Positions 15,973-22,692 of a stretch of 35,102 nt of DNA are shown piece by piece. A program made the position numbers and the translations under genes. Below the pieces are notes generated by a model. That model saw nothing but the letters and a program-made list of their open reading frames with translations, made no database searches and was not told where the DNA came from. Origin of the DNA: Bacteroidales bacterium (lineage in GTDB: Bacteria; Bacteroidota; Bacteroidia; Bacteroidales; Rikenellaceae); contig CASPAC010000017.1 in assembly GCA_949419965.1 (NCBI GenBank), positions 1 through 35,102 of the forward strand, read 5' to 3'. Each line of letters starts with the position of its first letter. The first letter of the stretch is position 1.

Positions 15973-17757
15973 ATGACTTTCTACGCACCTTTCTGCCTGC
16001 CGTTCATCCTGGGCGCTTCGGCGATGTTCGCCATCGTGGGAGTCAAATGGCTGCTGTGGCTCTACCGGCTGCCGCGGGCCGACAAACTGCGGATCCTGCG
16101 GGGCATTCCCACCGGCGCCACCTTCCGGGCCGTCGGCGAGACGATCGGCGAATCGCTGCTCCACCGCCGCATCTTCCGGGTCGATCCCCTGCTGGGTTAC
16201 ATGCACATGTCGCTGGCCTTCGGCTGGTTCCTGCTGATCGCCGTGGGTTGGATCGAGACCATGGCGCACCTGGGATTCCGCCCCGTTCCGCTGCAGGGAC
16301 ACGTCTTTTTCAAATATTTCGCCACGGGACTGCCCCACAAGCCGGCGTTCGACTTCCTGATGGACCTGCTGCTGCTCTTCGTCCTCTCGGGCGTGGCGCT
16401 GGCCTGGAGCAAACGCATCCGCTCCAAAGCCATGGGCATGCGCCGCACGACCAAACACGTCATGGGCGACCGCATCGCCCTCTCGGCCCTGTGGTTCATC
16501 TTCCCGGCCCGTCTGGTAGCCGAAAGCGCCACGTGCGCCCTCTACGGCGGGGGGGGGTTCCTGACCGGCACGATCGGCGAATGGATGCGCCGCACGTTCG
16601 GCATGATGGCATTGATGAATGCGGAGAGCGCGGCCTGGTGGTTCTACTCCTCGTGTCTGGGCATCTTCTTCGTGGCCATGCCCTTCTCGCGCTACATGCA
16701 CATTTTCACGGAGATACCCCTCATCTTCCTGCGCCGTTACGGTCTGCGTTCGGGTGAAAAACACTCGTCTTACGACGACTTCCAGATCGAGGCCTGCTCG
16801 CGCTGCGGCATCTGCATCGACCCCTGCCAGCTGCAGAGCGTTCTGAGCATCGACAACGTGCAGTCGGTCTACTTCCTGCGCGACCGCCGCTACGGCCGGC
16901 TGCGCCCCGAGGTGGCCGACAACTGCCTGATGTGCGGCCGCTGCGCCGCCAAATGCCCCGTAGGCATCGACCTCAACACCCTGCGCCTCAACTCGCGCGA
17001 CGCCATGCGCAACCTGCCCGACAAACGGCGCTACGACTACCTGCGCGGTCTCGACCGCTCGCAGGGCACCGGCAAGGTGGGCTACTTCGCCGGGTGCATG
17101 ACCCTGCTCACGCCCCGCACGCTGGCGGCCATGGAGCGCATCTTCACGACCGCAGGCGAAGCAGTGTGGTGGGCCGACCGCGACGGCGGCGTCTGCTGCG
17201 GCCGGCCGCTCAAACTCGCCGGCGAAACCGATGCGGCCCGCAAGATGATGACCTGCAACACGGAACTCTTCCGCAAACACGGCATCCAGACGCTGGTGAC
17301 CTCGTGTCCGATCTGTCTGAAAGTCTTCCGCGAAGATTATGCGCTCGAAGGCATCGAAGTGCTCCATCACTCGGAATACATCCTGCGGCTCCTGCGGGCC
17401 GGACGGCTCCGCACCGAGCACGACTCCACGCGCTACACCTACCACGACCCCTGCGAACTGGGGCGCGGCAGCGGCATCTACGACCAGCCGCGCGCCGTGA
17501 TCGAAGCCGTCGGCGAGCTGCTCGAACCCGCCGCGACACGCGAAAACGCCCCCTGCTGCGGCTCGTCGGTCGCCAATACGGCCATCGACGACGGACAGCA
17601 GAAAGCCATCGCACGGCAGGTTGCGACCGAACTCGAAGCCACCGGTGCCGAAGTCATCGTCACGGCCTGCCCGCTGTGCAAAAAAGCCATCGGCCGCGGC
17701 GCCACGAAAAAGGTGCACGATCTGGCCGAAATCGTAGCCGACAAGATCCGGGCATAA
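15973..17757 (+). CDS. Membrane cytochrome b / 4Fe-4S / double-CCG fusion protein (HdrDE/QmoC-like)
   Basis: 594 residues in three parts. Residues 1-255 hold about five or six membrane helices with candidate haem-b histidines (His78, His99, His243), like the NarI/HdrE/QmoC cytochrome b domain. Residues 270-335 carry two 4Fe-4S motifs (Cys275, 278, 281, 285 and Cys318, 321, 324, 328). Residues 370-594 carry two complete CCG domains (Cys375, Cys408-409, Cys445/448 and Cys494, Cys528-529, Cys566/569). It combines what HdrE and HdrD do in methanogens in one chain: quinone or haem in the membrane joined to a noncubane-cluster active site. Likely the membrane anchor and quinone-reactive subunit. 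A G9 run in codons 193-195 lies in the membrane part and is prone to slippage. The stop is followed by a short AT-rich stretch and then the tRNA promoter. Confidence 0.87.
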   Translation: MTFYAPFCLPFILGASAMFAIVGVKWLLWLYRLPRADKLRILRGIPTGATFRAVGETIGESLLHRRIFRVDPLLGYMHMSLAFGWFLLIAVGWIETMAHLGFRPVPLQGHVFFKYFATGLPHKPAFDFLMDLLLLFVLSGVALAWSKRIRSKAMGMRRTTKHVMGDRIALSALWFIFPARLVAESATCALYGGGGFLTGTIGEWMRRTFGMMALMNAESAAWWFYSSCLGIFFVAMPFSRYMHIFTEIPLIFLRRYGLRSGEKHSSYDDFQIEACSRCGICIDPCQLQSVLSIDNVQSVYFLRDRRYGRLRPEVADNCLMCGRCAAKCPVGIDLNTLRLNSRDAMRNLPDKRRYDYLRGLDRSQGTGKVGYFAGCMTLLTPRTLAAMERIFTTAGEAVWWADRDGGVCCGRPLKLAGETDAARKMMTCNTELFRKHGIQTLVTSCPICLKVFREDYALEGIEVLHHSEYILRLLRAGRLRTEHDSTRYTYHDPCELGRGSGIYDQPRAVIEAVGELLEPAATRENAPCCGSSVANTAIDDGQQKAIARQVATELEATGAEVIVTACPLCKKAIGRGATKKVHDLAEIVADKIRA

Positions 17758-17830
17758 TTTTTTTCGACGGGTTAACTTCCTGCATGGCAGCACCCTATGC
17801 GGAGCTACGCCCGTCAGACGGAAATTTTAT

Positions 17831-17861
17831 TTTGCAAAGCCCGTTTTTTGTATTACCTTTG
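17831..17861 (+). promoter_or_regulatory. Promoter TTTG-N19-TACCTTTG of the initiator tRNA gene
   Basis: TTTG (17831-17834) and TACCTTTG (17854-17861) with 19 bases between match the Bacteroidota consensus in every defined position. The mature tRNA starts 35 bases after the -7 box. Confidence 0.8.
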
Positions 17862-17896
17862 CAGTGTCGAAACGACAGATTCATCTTACGATATAG

Positions 17897-17972
17897 CGCG
17901 GGATAGAGCAGTTGGCAGCTCGTCGGGCTCATAACCCGGAGGTCGGAGGTTCGAGTCCTCCTCCCGCTACCA
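17897..17972 (+). tRNA. Initiator tRNA-fMet (CAT)
   Basis: 76 bases including an encoded CCA. The anticodon loop is CTCATAA on a stem with three consecutive G-C pairs (GGG with CCC), the hallmark of initiator tRNA. The first acceptor position is C1 opposite T72, an unpaired end as required for formylation; most bacteria have C1-A72. Acceptor, D, anticodon and T arms all fold, and the T loop is TTCGAGT. It is a single gene behind its own promoter and followed by a terminator. Confidence 0.95.
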
Positions 17973-18007
17973 AAGGGGCCGAACGAAAGTTCGGTCCCTT
18001 GTTTTTT
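17973..18007 (+). terminator. Intrinsic terminator of tRNA-fMet (first copy)
   Basis: AAGGGGCCGAAC and GTTCGGTCCCTT form a 12-bp stem with one G-T pair and a GAAA tetraloop, followed by GTTTTTT. It begins on the base after the CCA end. Confidence 0.9.
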
Positions 18008-18152
18008 GCACCCCTCCCGGCCACAAGGGAGGACGAGAACCGCAGGTTCGGACGGTCTTAGGAGTGAGCGCAGAGCCGGACCCGTCCGCGCTTTGCCGAA
18101 CGACGACAGACCGAAGACAAGCGAAGCGAAGTCAATCCTCCTCCCGCTACCA

Positions 18153-18187
18153 AAGGGGCCGAACTTTCGTTCGGTCCCTTGTTTTTT
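18153..18187 (+). terminator. Second copy of the tRNA terminator, loop inverted
   Basis: Same stem and T tract as the first copy, but the tetraloop reads TTTC. It would act as a back-up terminator behind the first one. Confidence 0.8.
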
Positions 18188-18248
18188 GCACCCCTCCCGG
18201 TCACAAGGGAGGACGAGATACGGCAGAGCGTCGGCCGCCCAAGAAAAA

Positions 18249-18287
18249 CCGAGGGGATAATTCCGTTTGCAGGAATTATCCCCTCGG
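18249..18287 (-). terminator. Terminator of the pdxJ-cca-small protein operon
   Basis: A perfect 16-bp stem (CCGAGGGGATAATTCC with its complement, 7-base loop) is followed on the minus strand by TTTTTC. It lies 17 bases after the stop of the minus-strand gene ending at 18305. Confidence 0.9.
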
Positions 18288-18304
18288 CGTATCTGTGCAG
18301 AGAC

Positions 18305-18580
18305 CTACCGCACGCTGATCGACGGCATGCGGTCGATGTCGAGGCCGGGCATGTCGCGGACATCGACCTCGAAACCGCTGAAAGGAGCGCAGACCTCCAC
18401 ACGGGGCATCTCGACGATGCGGACATTGACCACCTCGCTGGACAAATAGGCCGCAGCGGCAGGAGCGGGAAGCGGATCGGCCTTGGCAGGCGTAACGAAC
18501 GGAATGTCGCGAAGCACGATCAGCACCAGACAAACGGCAATGACGGTAAGGATCGCTTTGGTATAAAGGTCGGTTTTCAT
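18305..18580 (-). CDS. Small membrane-anchored or secreted protein, function unknown
   Basis: 91 residues. One hydrophobic helix at residues 7-24 (KAILTVIAVCLVLIVLRD), then an Ala/Pro-rich spacer (VTPAKADPLPAPAAAAY) and a small acidic domain rich in Val and Ile (VVNVRIVEMPRVEVCAPF). Several bacterial small proteins share the MKTDLYTKAILTVIAVCL type start, but I cannot name a function. It is the last gene of a minus-strand operon, 50 bases after cca and just before a strong terminator, which supports it being real. The domain after the helix would face the periplasm if the helix acts as a signal anchor. Confidence 0.7.
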   Translation of the reverse strand: MKTDLYTKAILTVIAVCLVLIVLRDIPFVTPAKADPLPAPAAAAYLSSEVVNVRIVEMPRVEVCAPFSGFEVDVRDMPGLDIDRMPSISVR

Positions 18581-18630
18581 AGGATAAAAATTGGTATTGA
18601 ACGGAATATCGGCTGAAGGGCTCCGAGAGC

Positions 18631-20040
18631 CTATGCTTCTTCCGGGCCGGGGAAAACCAATCCCCGTTCGGCGGCGAGACGGCGCATGAGCTCGAAGGCC
18701 GCGTCGTAATCATTGGGGATTTCGCCGTCGAGAATGGCGTTCTTGATGACCTCCTTGATCTCGCCGATGACGCGCGAGGGACCGATGTTGTAGGTCTTCA
18801 TGATGATTTCGCCCGTGATCGGCGGCTGGAAGTTGCGGATGCGGTCGCGCTCCTCCAGGTCCTTCATCTTGCGGCGCACCAGCTCGAAGTTGGCCATGTA
18901 GCGCTTGACCTTGGCATCGATGCCCGAGGTGATGTCGGCCTCGCAAAGGGTCATGAGCGCCTCGATGTCGTCGCCCGCCTCGAAAAGCAGGCGCCGCACG
19001 GCCGAGTCGGTGACCAGGTCTTCGGAGAGAATGATGGGGCGCAGATGGAGGAACACCAGCTTCTGCACGAACTTCATGTGTTCGTTGAGCGGCAGTTTCA
19101 ACTGCCGGAAAACGGCCGGCACCATCTTCGAACCGAGCACTTCGTGCCCGTGGAACGTCCAGCCGACGCGCGGATCGAAGGCCTTGGTCTGCGGCTTGGC
19201 AATGTCGTGGAGCAGGGCGGCCCACCGCAGCCACAGATCGCCGGAACGGCGCGCCACGTTGTCGAGGACCTTGAGCGTATGGACAAAATTGTCCTTGTGG
19301 GCATGCTTGCCGCGGCGCTCCACCCCCTTGAGCCGGTGCAGCTCCGGAAAGACAAGTTCGAGAAGTCCCGTAAGCTCCAGCAGCTCGAAACCCATGGAGG
19401 GCACCGGCGAAAGGACGATCTTGTTGAGTTCCGTCATGATGCGCTCGCGCGAGACGATGCGGATGCGGGCCGCGTTGCGGCGGATCGCATCGAAAGTCTC
19501 CTCCTCGATGGTGAAACCCAGCTGTGCGGCGAAGCGCACGGCCCGCATCATGCGCAGGGGGTCGTCCGAAAAGGTGACGTCGGGGTCGCACGGCGTGCGG
19601 ATGATGCAGGCGTCCAGATCGTCGAGTCCGCCGAAAGGATCGACCAGCTCGCCGAACGAATCGCCGTTGAGCGACCAGGCCAGCGCATTGATGGTGAAGT
19701 CGCGGCGCCGCTGGTCGTCTTCGAGCGTTCCGGCTTCGACCTGGGGTTTGCGCGAATCGTGCGAATAGGACTCGCGGCGCGCACCGACGAACTCCACCTC
19801 GATGCCCCGGGCCCGGAGCATGGCGGTGCCGAAAGTCTTGAAAACCGATACTTTGGCATGCAGTTCGCGGCCCAGGGCTTCGGCCAGCGCAATGCCGGAG
19901 CCGACCACCACCACGTCGATGTCGGTCGAGGGGCGCCGCAGATAATGGTCGCGGACATAGCCCCCGACCACGAACGCCCGCACGCCCTGCTCGTCGGCCA
20001 GGCGCGAAATGCGGCGGAATATGGGATCGGAGAGCGGCAC
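18631..20040 (-). CDS. cca: CCA tRNA nucleotidyltransferase / poly(A) polymerase family with HD domain
   Basis: 469 residues from a GTG start at 20040, five bases after the pdxJ stop codon. The alternative of reading further upstream enters pdxJ antisense-like sequence with no conservation, so GTG is preferred although no clear ribosome-binding site is seen. Nucleotidyltransferase marks: FVVGGYVRDHYL, then DIDVVVVG (catalytic Asp pair), RRDFTINALAW and DDPLRMMRAVRFAAQLGF. An HD-type hydrolase domain follows in the C-terminal half (HTLKVLDNVA, LLHDIAKPQTK). The enzyme adds or repairs the 3' CCA of tRNAs. The family also includes PcnB-type poly(A) polymerases, but in Bacteroidota the HD-bearing form is taken as the CCA enzyme. 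Middle gene of pdxJ-cca-small protein. Confidence 0.9.
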   Translation of the reverse strand: MPLSDPIFRRISRLADEQGVRAFVVGGYVRDHYLRRPSTDIDVVVVGSGIALAEALGRELHAKVSVFKTFGTAMLRARGIEVEFVGARRESYSHDSRKPQVEAGTLEDDQRRRDFTINALAWSLNGDSFGELVDPFGGLDDLDACIIRTPCDPDVTFSDDPLRMMRAVRFAAQLGFTIEEETFDAIRRNAARIRIVSRERIMTELNKIVLSPVPSMGFELLELTGLLELVFPELHRLKGVERRGKHAHKDNFVHTLKVLDNVARRSGDLWLRWAALLHDIAKPQTKAFDPRVGWTFHGHEVLGSKMVPAVFRQLKLPLNEHMKFVQKLVFLHLRPIILSEDLVTDSAVRRLLFEAGDDIEALMTLCEADITSGIDAKVKRYMANFELVRRKMKDLEERDRIRNFQPPITGEIIMKTYNIGPSRVIGEIKEVIKNAILDGEIPNDYDAAFELMRRLAAERGLVFPGPEEA

Positions 20041-20044
20041 GCGG

Positions 20045-20767
20045 CTAACGGATGTTTTTGAGCTGACGCTTGTAGAGCTGCACGGTATTTTCGAGCCCGT
20101 AGTAGAGCGCATCGCTGATGAGGGCATGGCCGATCGAGACCTCGTCGGTCCACGGAATGCGTTCGACGAAATAGGCGAGATTCTCCAACGAGAGGTCATG
20201 ACCCGCGTTGAGCCCCAGTCCCTGCCGGCGCGCCTCCTCGGCGGCCGCTACGTAAGGAGCGACAGCGGCCTCGCGGCCGGCGGGAAAGAGGCGCGCATAG
20301 GCCTCGGTATAGAGTTCGATCCGGTCGGCGCCGCACGCCTTGGCGCCGGCGACCATCGCGGGATCGGGATCGACGAAGTGCGAAACGCGGATGCCCCGCT
20401 CGTGGAAACGGGCCGTCACCTCCGTGAGGAAATCGCGGTGGGCAACGGTATTCCAGCCGGCATTGGACGTGAGGGCGTCGGGCGCGTCGGGCACCAGCGT
20501 GACCTGCGCGGGAACGACCTCCAGCACCAGATCGACGAACGCCGGCACGGGGTTGCCCTCGATGTTGAGTTCGGTTGCAAGCACCCGTTTCAGGGCACGC
20601 ACGTCGTCGTGGCGGATGTGCCGCGCATCGGGCCGCGGATGGACCGTGATGCCGTCGGCGCCGAAGCGCTCGATGTCGAGAGCGGCCCGCACGACGTCGG
20701 GACAGTTGCCGCCGCGCGAATTGCGGATGACGGCAATCTTGTTGATATTGACACTCAACTTTGTCAT
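20045..20767 (-). CDS. pdxJ: Pyridoxine 5'-phosphate synthase (PdxJ)
   Basis: 240 residues from the ATG at 20767 ([20 protein letters not shown]), which lines up with the family N terminus. PdxJ condenses 1-deoxyxylulose 5-phosphate with 3-amino-2-oxopropyl phosphate to pyridoxine 5'-phosphate (DXP-dependent vitamin B6 pathway). Catalytic residues are all in place by alignment with E. coli PdxJ: His43 in [10 protein letters not shown], Glu70 in LNIEGNP and His190 in LNAGHDLS. The phosphate-binding GHALISDAL lies near the C terminus. First gene of the operon with cca; it is divergent from nadK. No convincing -7 box was found for it on the minus strand. Confidence 0.95.
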   Translation of the reverse strand: MTKLSVNINKIAVIRNSRGGNCPDVVRAALDIERFGADGITVHPRPDARHIRHDDVRALKRVLATELNIEGNPVPAFVDLVLEVVPAQVTLVPDAPDALTSNAGWNTVAHRDFLTEVTARFHERGIRVSHFVDPDPAMVAGAKACGADRIELYTEAYARLFPAGREAAVAPYVAAAEEARRQGLGLNAGHDLSLENLAYFVERIPWTDEVSIGHALISDALYYGLENTVQLYKRQLKNIR

Positions 20768-20775
20768 AAAAACAC

Positions 20776-20783
20776 TATATTTG
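20776..20783 (+). promoter_or_regulatory. -7 box TATATTTG of nadK followed by a hairpin
   Basis: TATATTTG fits the consensus exactly; the nearest TTG elements (20761-20763, 20748-20750) are at 12 and 25 bases, so the -33 part is poor. Directly after it GTTGCA-CGGA-TGCAAC (about 20788-20803) could form a hairpin at the very 5' end of the nadK mRNA. Confidence 0.55.
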
Positions 20784-20859
20784 CATGTTGCACGGATGCA
20801 ACGCGCCGCCGCCAACGCTGCGACGTGGTAAAGTTACTTATTTTTTCGGAACTCCGCCG

Positions 20860-21753
20860 ATGAAAATCCTACTTTTTTCCCGCAGCCAGCCCGGCCGCAG
20901 CGCCGAAGAACTTCGCCGCCTGCTCGATGCGCTCGACCGGTGCGGCCTCGACTACGACGTCAACGAAGAGTTCGCCGCCGAGCTGCGCACGCTGACCGGG
21001 CGCGACATTCCCGCATCGGAAACCTACGGCGCCCGCATCGGGAAACAGCCCGCCGGCACGACGATGGTGTGCTACGGCGGCGACGGCACCCTGCTGGAAG
21101 GGGTGCACCGCCTGGGCGGCGCCCCGACGCCGGTGCTGGGCATCAATGCGGGACACCTCGGCTTTCTGACCGGAGCCCCCAACGAAGACCTGGAACAGAT
21201 ATTCGGCCGGATCGCACGCGGCGCGCTGACCGTACAGCCGCGGACGATGCTGAGCGTAGAGGGCGACTTCGCGGAGCGTCCCGATAGCAACCTGGCGCTC
21301 AACGAATTCACGATCCAACGCCACGGCGCCGACATGCTCTCGATCGAAACCTACGTCGACGGACAGATGGTCGCCACCTACCATGGCGACGGGGTCATCG
21401 TTTCGACTCCCACAGGGTCGACGGCCTATTCGCTCAGCGCCGGAGGCCCGGTGGTGGCTCCGGCGTGCGCCTGTCTGGTCATCTCGCCGCTGGCGCCCCA
21501 CAATCTGACGATGCGCCCGGTGGTCATCCCCGACACGAGCCGCATAGAGCTGCGCGTCCACGAACGGCGCTCCGACTCCTTCGCCACACTCGACAACCGC
21601 AGCTACCGCGTGGGATCCGACGCCCGGTTCGAAGTGCGGCGCGCCGAACAACGCCTCTTTTTGGCCATTCCGCACAATATATCCTTCTACGACACGTTAC
21701 GTAACAAGATGATGTGGGGCATAGACTTACGAGAAGTGAAAAGTGAAAAGTGA
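20860..21753 (+). CDS. nadK: NAD kinase (NadK)
   Basis: 297 residues. Phosphorylates NAD to NADP with ATP in the cytoplasm. Motifs: CYGGDGTLL (Gly73-Thr77), the INAGHLGFL strand, NEFTIQRH, and TPTGSTAYSLSAGGPVV, all typical of NadK. The ATG at 20860 gives the standard first strand MKILLFSR; an open frame upstream runs through the promoter. The final residues LREVKSEK are encoded by a tandem heptamer repeat (GTGAAAA units at 21736-21756), and the stop codon lies inside that repeat, so the natural C terminus has been replaced or extended by it. The stop is followed by 225 bases of spacer before uppS. Confidence 0.94.
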   Translation: MKILLFSRSQPGRSAEELRRLLDALDRCGLDYDVNEEFAAELRTLTGRDIPASETYGARIGKQPAGTTMVCYGGDGTLLEGVHRLGGAPTPVLGINAGHLGFLTGAPNEDLEQIFGRIARGALTVQPRTMLSVEGDFAERPDSNLALNEFTIQRHGADMLSIETYVDGQMVATYHGDGVIVSTPTGSTAYSLSAGGPVVAPACACLVISPLAPHNLTMRPVVIPDTSRIELRVHERRSDSFATLDNRSYRVGSDARFEVRRAEQRLFLAIPHNISFYDTLRNKMMWGIDLREVKSEK

Positions 21754-21756
21754 AAG
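21736..21756 (+). repeat. Heptamer tandem repeat GTGAAAA/GTGAAAG at the nadK 3' end
   Basis: Three units (GTGAAAA, GTGAAAA, GTGAAAG). An inverted counterpart (CACTTTTCACCGCTCACCTTTG) lies at 21921-21942. A sister array of three GTGAAAG units closes the AraC-family gene at 29337-29357. The spacer 21757-21938 between holds no gene I can support. Confidence 0.75.
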
Positions 21757-21938
21757 GCGCGGATTTCCGGGCCGGGCGCTCCGCCGAAAAGCGGGAAATT
21801 GGGAAACCGGAAACCGACGGCTGCGATTCTCTCGCCCTGCACCGTTCTTCCCGCGGCGGACCGCCGGCATGAAGACGGCGAAAATGCGAGACAGCGGACA
21901 CAATAACACTTTGCATCCTTCACTTTTCACCGCTCACC

Positions 21939-21969
21939 TTTGAATAACCCGGCAAAATCCCTATATTTG
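21939..21969 (+). promoter_or_regulatory. Promoter TTTG-N19-TATATTTG of uppS
   Basis: TTTG (21939-21942) and TATATTTG (21962-21969) are 19 bases apart, a full match. The uppS ATG at 21979 is only 10 bases after the -7 box, so the mRNA would be leaderless or nearly so. Confidence 0.8.
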
Positions 21970-21978
21970 CACCCTATT

Positions 21979-22692
21979 ATGAGTCAGGAGAAACGCATAC
22001 CCCGCCATGTGGCCATCATCATGGACGGCAACGGCCGCTGGGCCGAGCTCCGCGGTCTGGAGCGCCACGAAGGCCATGCGGCCGGCATCGAACCGGTGCG
22101 CACCTCGGCGCGGGCGGCCATCCGCCACGGCGTGGAATACCTGACACTCTACACCTTCTCGACCGAGAACTGGGGCCGGCCGGCCGAAGAGGTCGACGCG
22201 CTGATGGAGCTTTTCTGCCAGTGCGTCATCCACGAAACCCCGTCGATGCAGAAAGAAGGCATCCGCATCCGCATGATCGGCGACCGCAGCCGTTTTTCGG
22301 CCAAGGTGCAGGAACATCTGGCCCGGGCCGAGGAGCTCACCGCCGGCTGCGACCGGCTGACGCTGATACTGGCCCTCAACTACTCGTCGCGCGACGAGAT
22401 CGCACGGGCGGTGCGTACGCTTGCCGGCCAGGTCCGGAAAGGCGAGCTGGCGCCGGAGCAGATCGACGAGCAGCGCATCGCCGCAACGCTCGACACGGCC
22501 TCCTACCCCGATCCCGATCTTGTCGTCCGCACGAGCGGCGAATGCCGTTTGAGCAATTTCCTGCTGTGGCAGGCCTCCTATGCCGAACTCTACTTCCCGC
22601 CGGTGCTGTGGCCCGACTTCACGGAAGAGGAATTCGACCGCGCGATCGAAGAGTATGCGCGGCGCGACCGTCGGTTCGGACTTGTGAAGTAA
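21979..22692 (+). CDS. uppS: Undecaprenyl diphosphate synthase (UppS)
   Basis: 237 residues. Cis-prenyltransferase that extends farnesyl diphosphate to undecaprenyl diphosphate, the lipid carrier for peptidoglycan and surface polysaccharides. HVAIIMDGNGRWA holds the catalytic Asp16 and the diphosphate-binding loop; LTLYTFSTENW, ALMELF, ALNYSSRDEI and the C-terminal DLVVRTSGECRLSNFLLWQ with LYFPPVLWPDF are all family signatures. The ATG at 21979 is used because the only upstream in-frame start lies in the promoter -33 element. The stop codon abuts the bamA ATG with no gap (TAAATG), so uppS, bamA and probably both skp genes form one transcript. Confidence 0.96.
   Translation: MSQEKRIPRHVAIIMDGNGRWAELRGLERHEGHAAGIEPVRTSARAAIRHGVEYLTLYTFSTENWGRPAEEVDALMELFCQCVIHETPSMQKEGIRIRMIGDRSRFSAKVQEHLARAEELTAGCDRLTLILALNYSSRDEIARAVRTLAGQVRKGELAPEQIDEQRIAATLDTASYPDPDLVVRTSGECRLSNFLLWQASYAELYFPPVLWPDFTEEEFDRAIEEYARRDRRFGLVK

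Larger units (their letters stand above)
17956..18218 (+). repeat. Direct repeat of tRNA-fMet 3' end plus terminator, 180 bases apart
   Basis: Bases 17956-18038 recur at 18136-18218. Each copy holds the last 17 bases of the tRNA (TCCTCCTCCCGCTACCA), the terminator hairpin, its T tract and 30 more bases. Differences are one C/T change (18021 versus 18201) and the hairpin loop, which is inverted: GAAA (17985-17988) versus TTTC (18165-18168). The 97 bases between (18039-18135) hold no gene. This is either a tandem duplication or the scar of an element that used the tRNA 3' end as its attachment site. Confidence 0.9.

Noticed and set aside
15946..17793. A 615-codon open frame antisense to the Hdr-like membrane subunit
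   Set aside because: No family resemblance; the plus-strand gene has full cysteine motifs.
18136..18152. Second tRNA gene after tRNA-fMet
   Set aside because: Only the last 17 bases of the tRNA are repeated; there is no D arm or anticodon arm.
21940..21978. Longer uppS with a TTG start at 21940
   Set aside because: That TTG is the -33 element of the promoter, and homology begins at the ATG at 21979.
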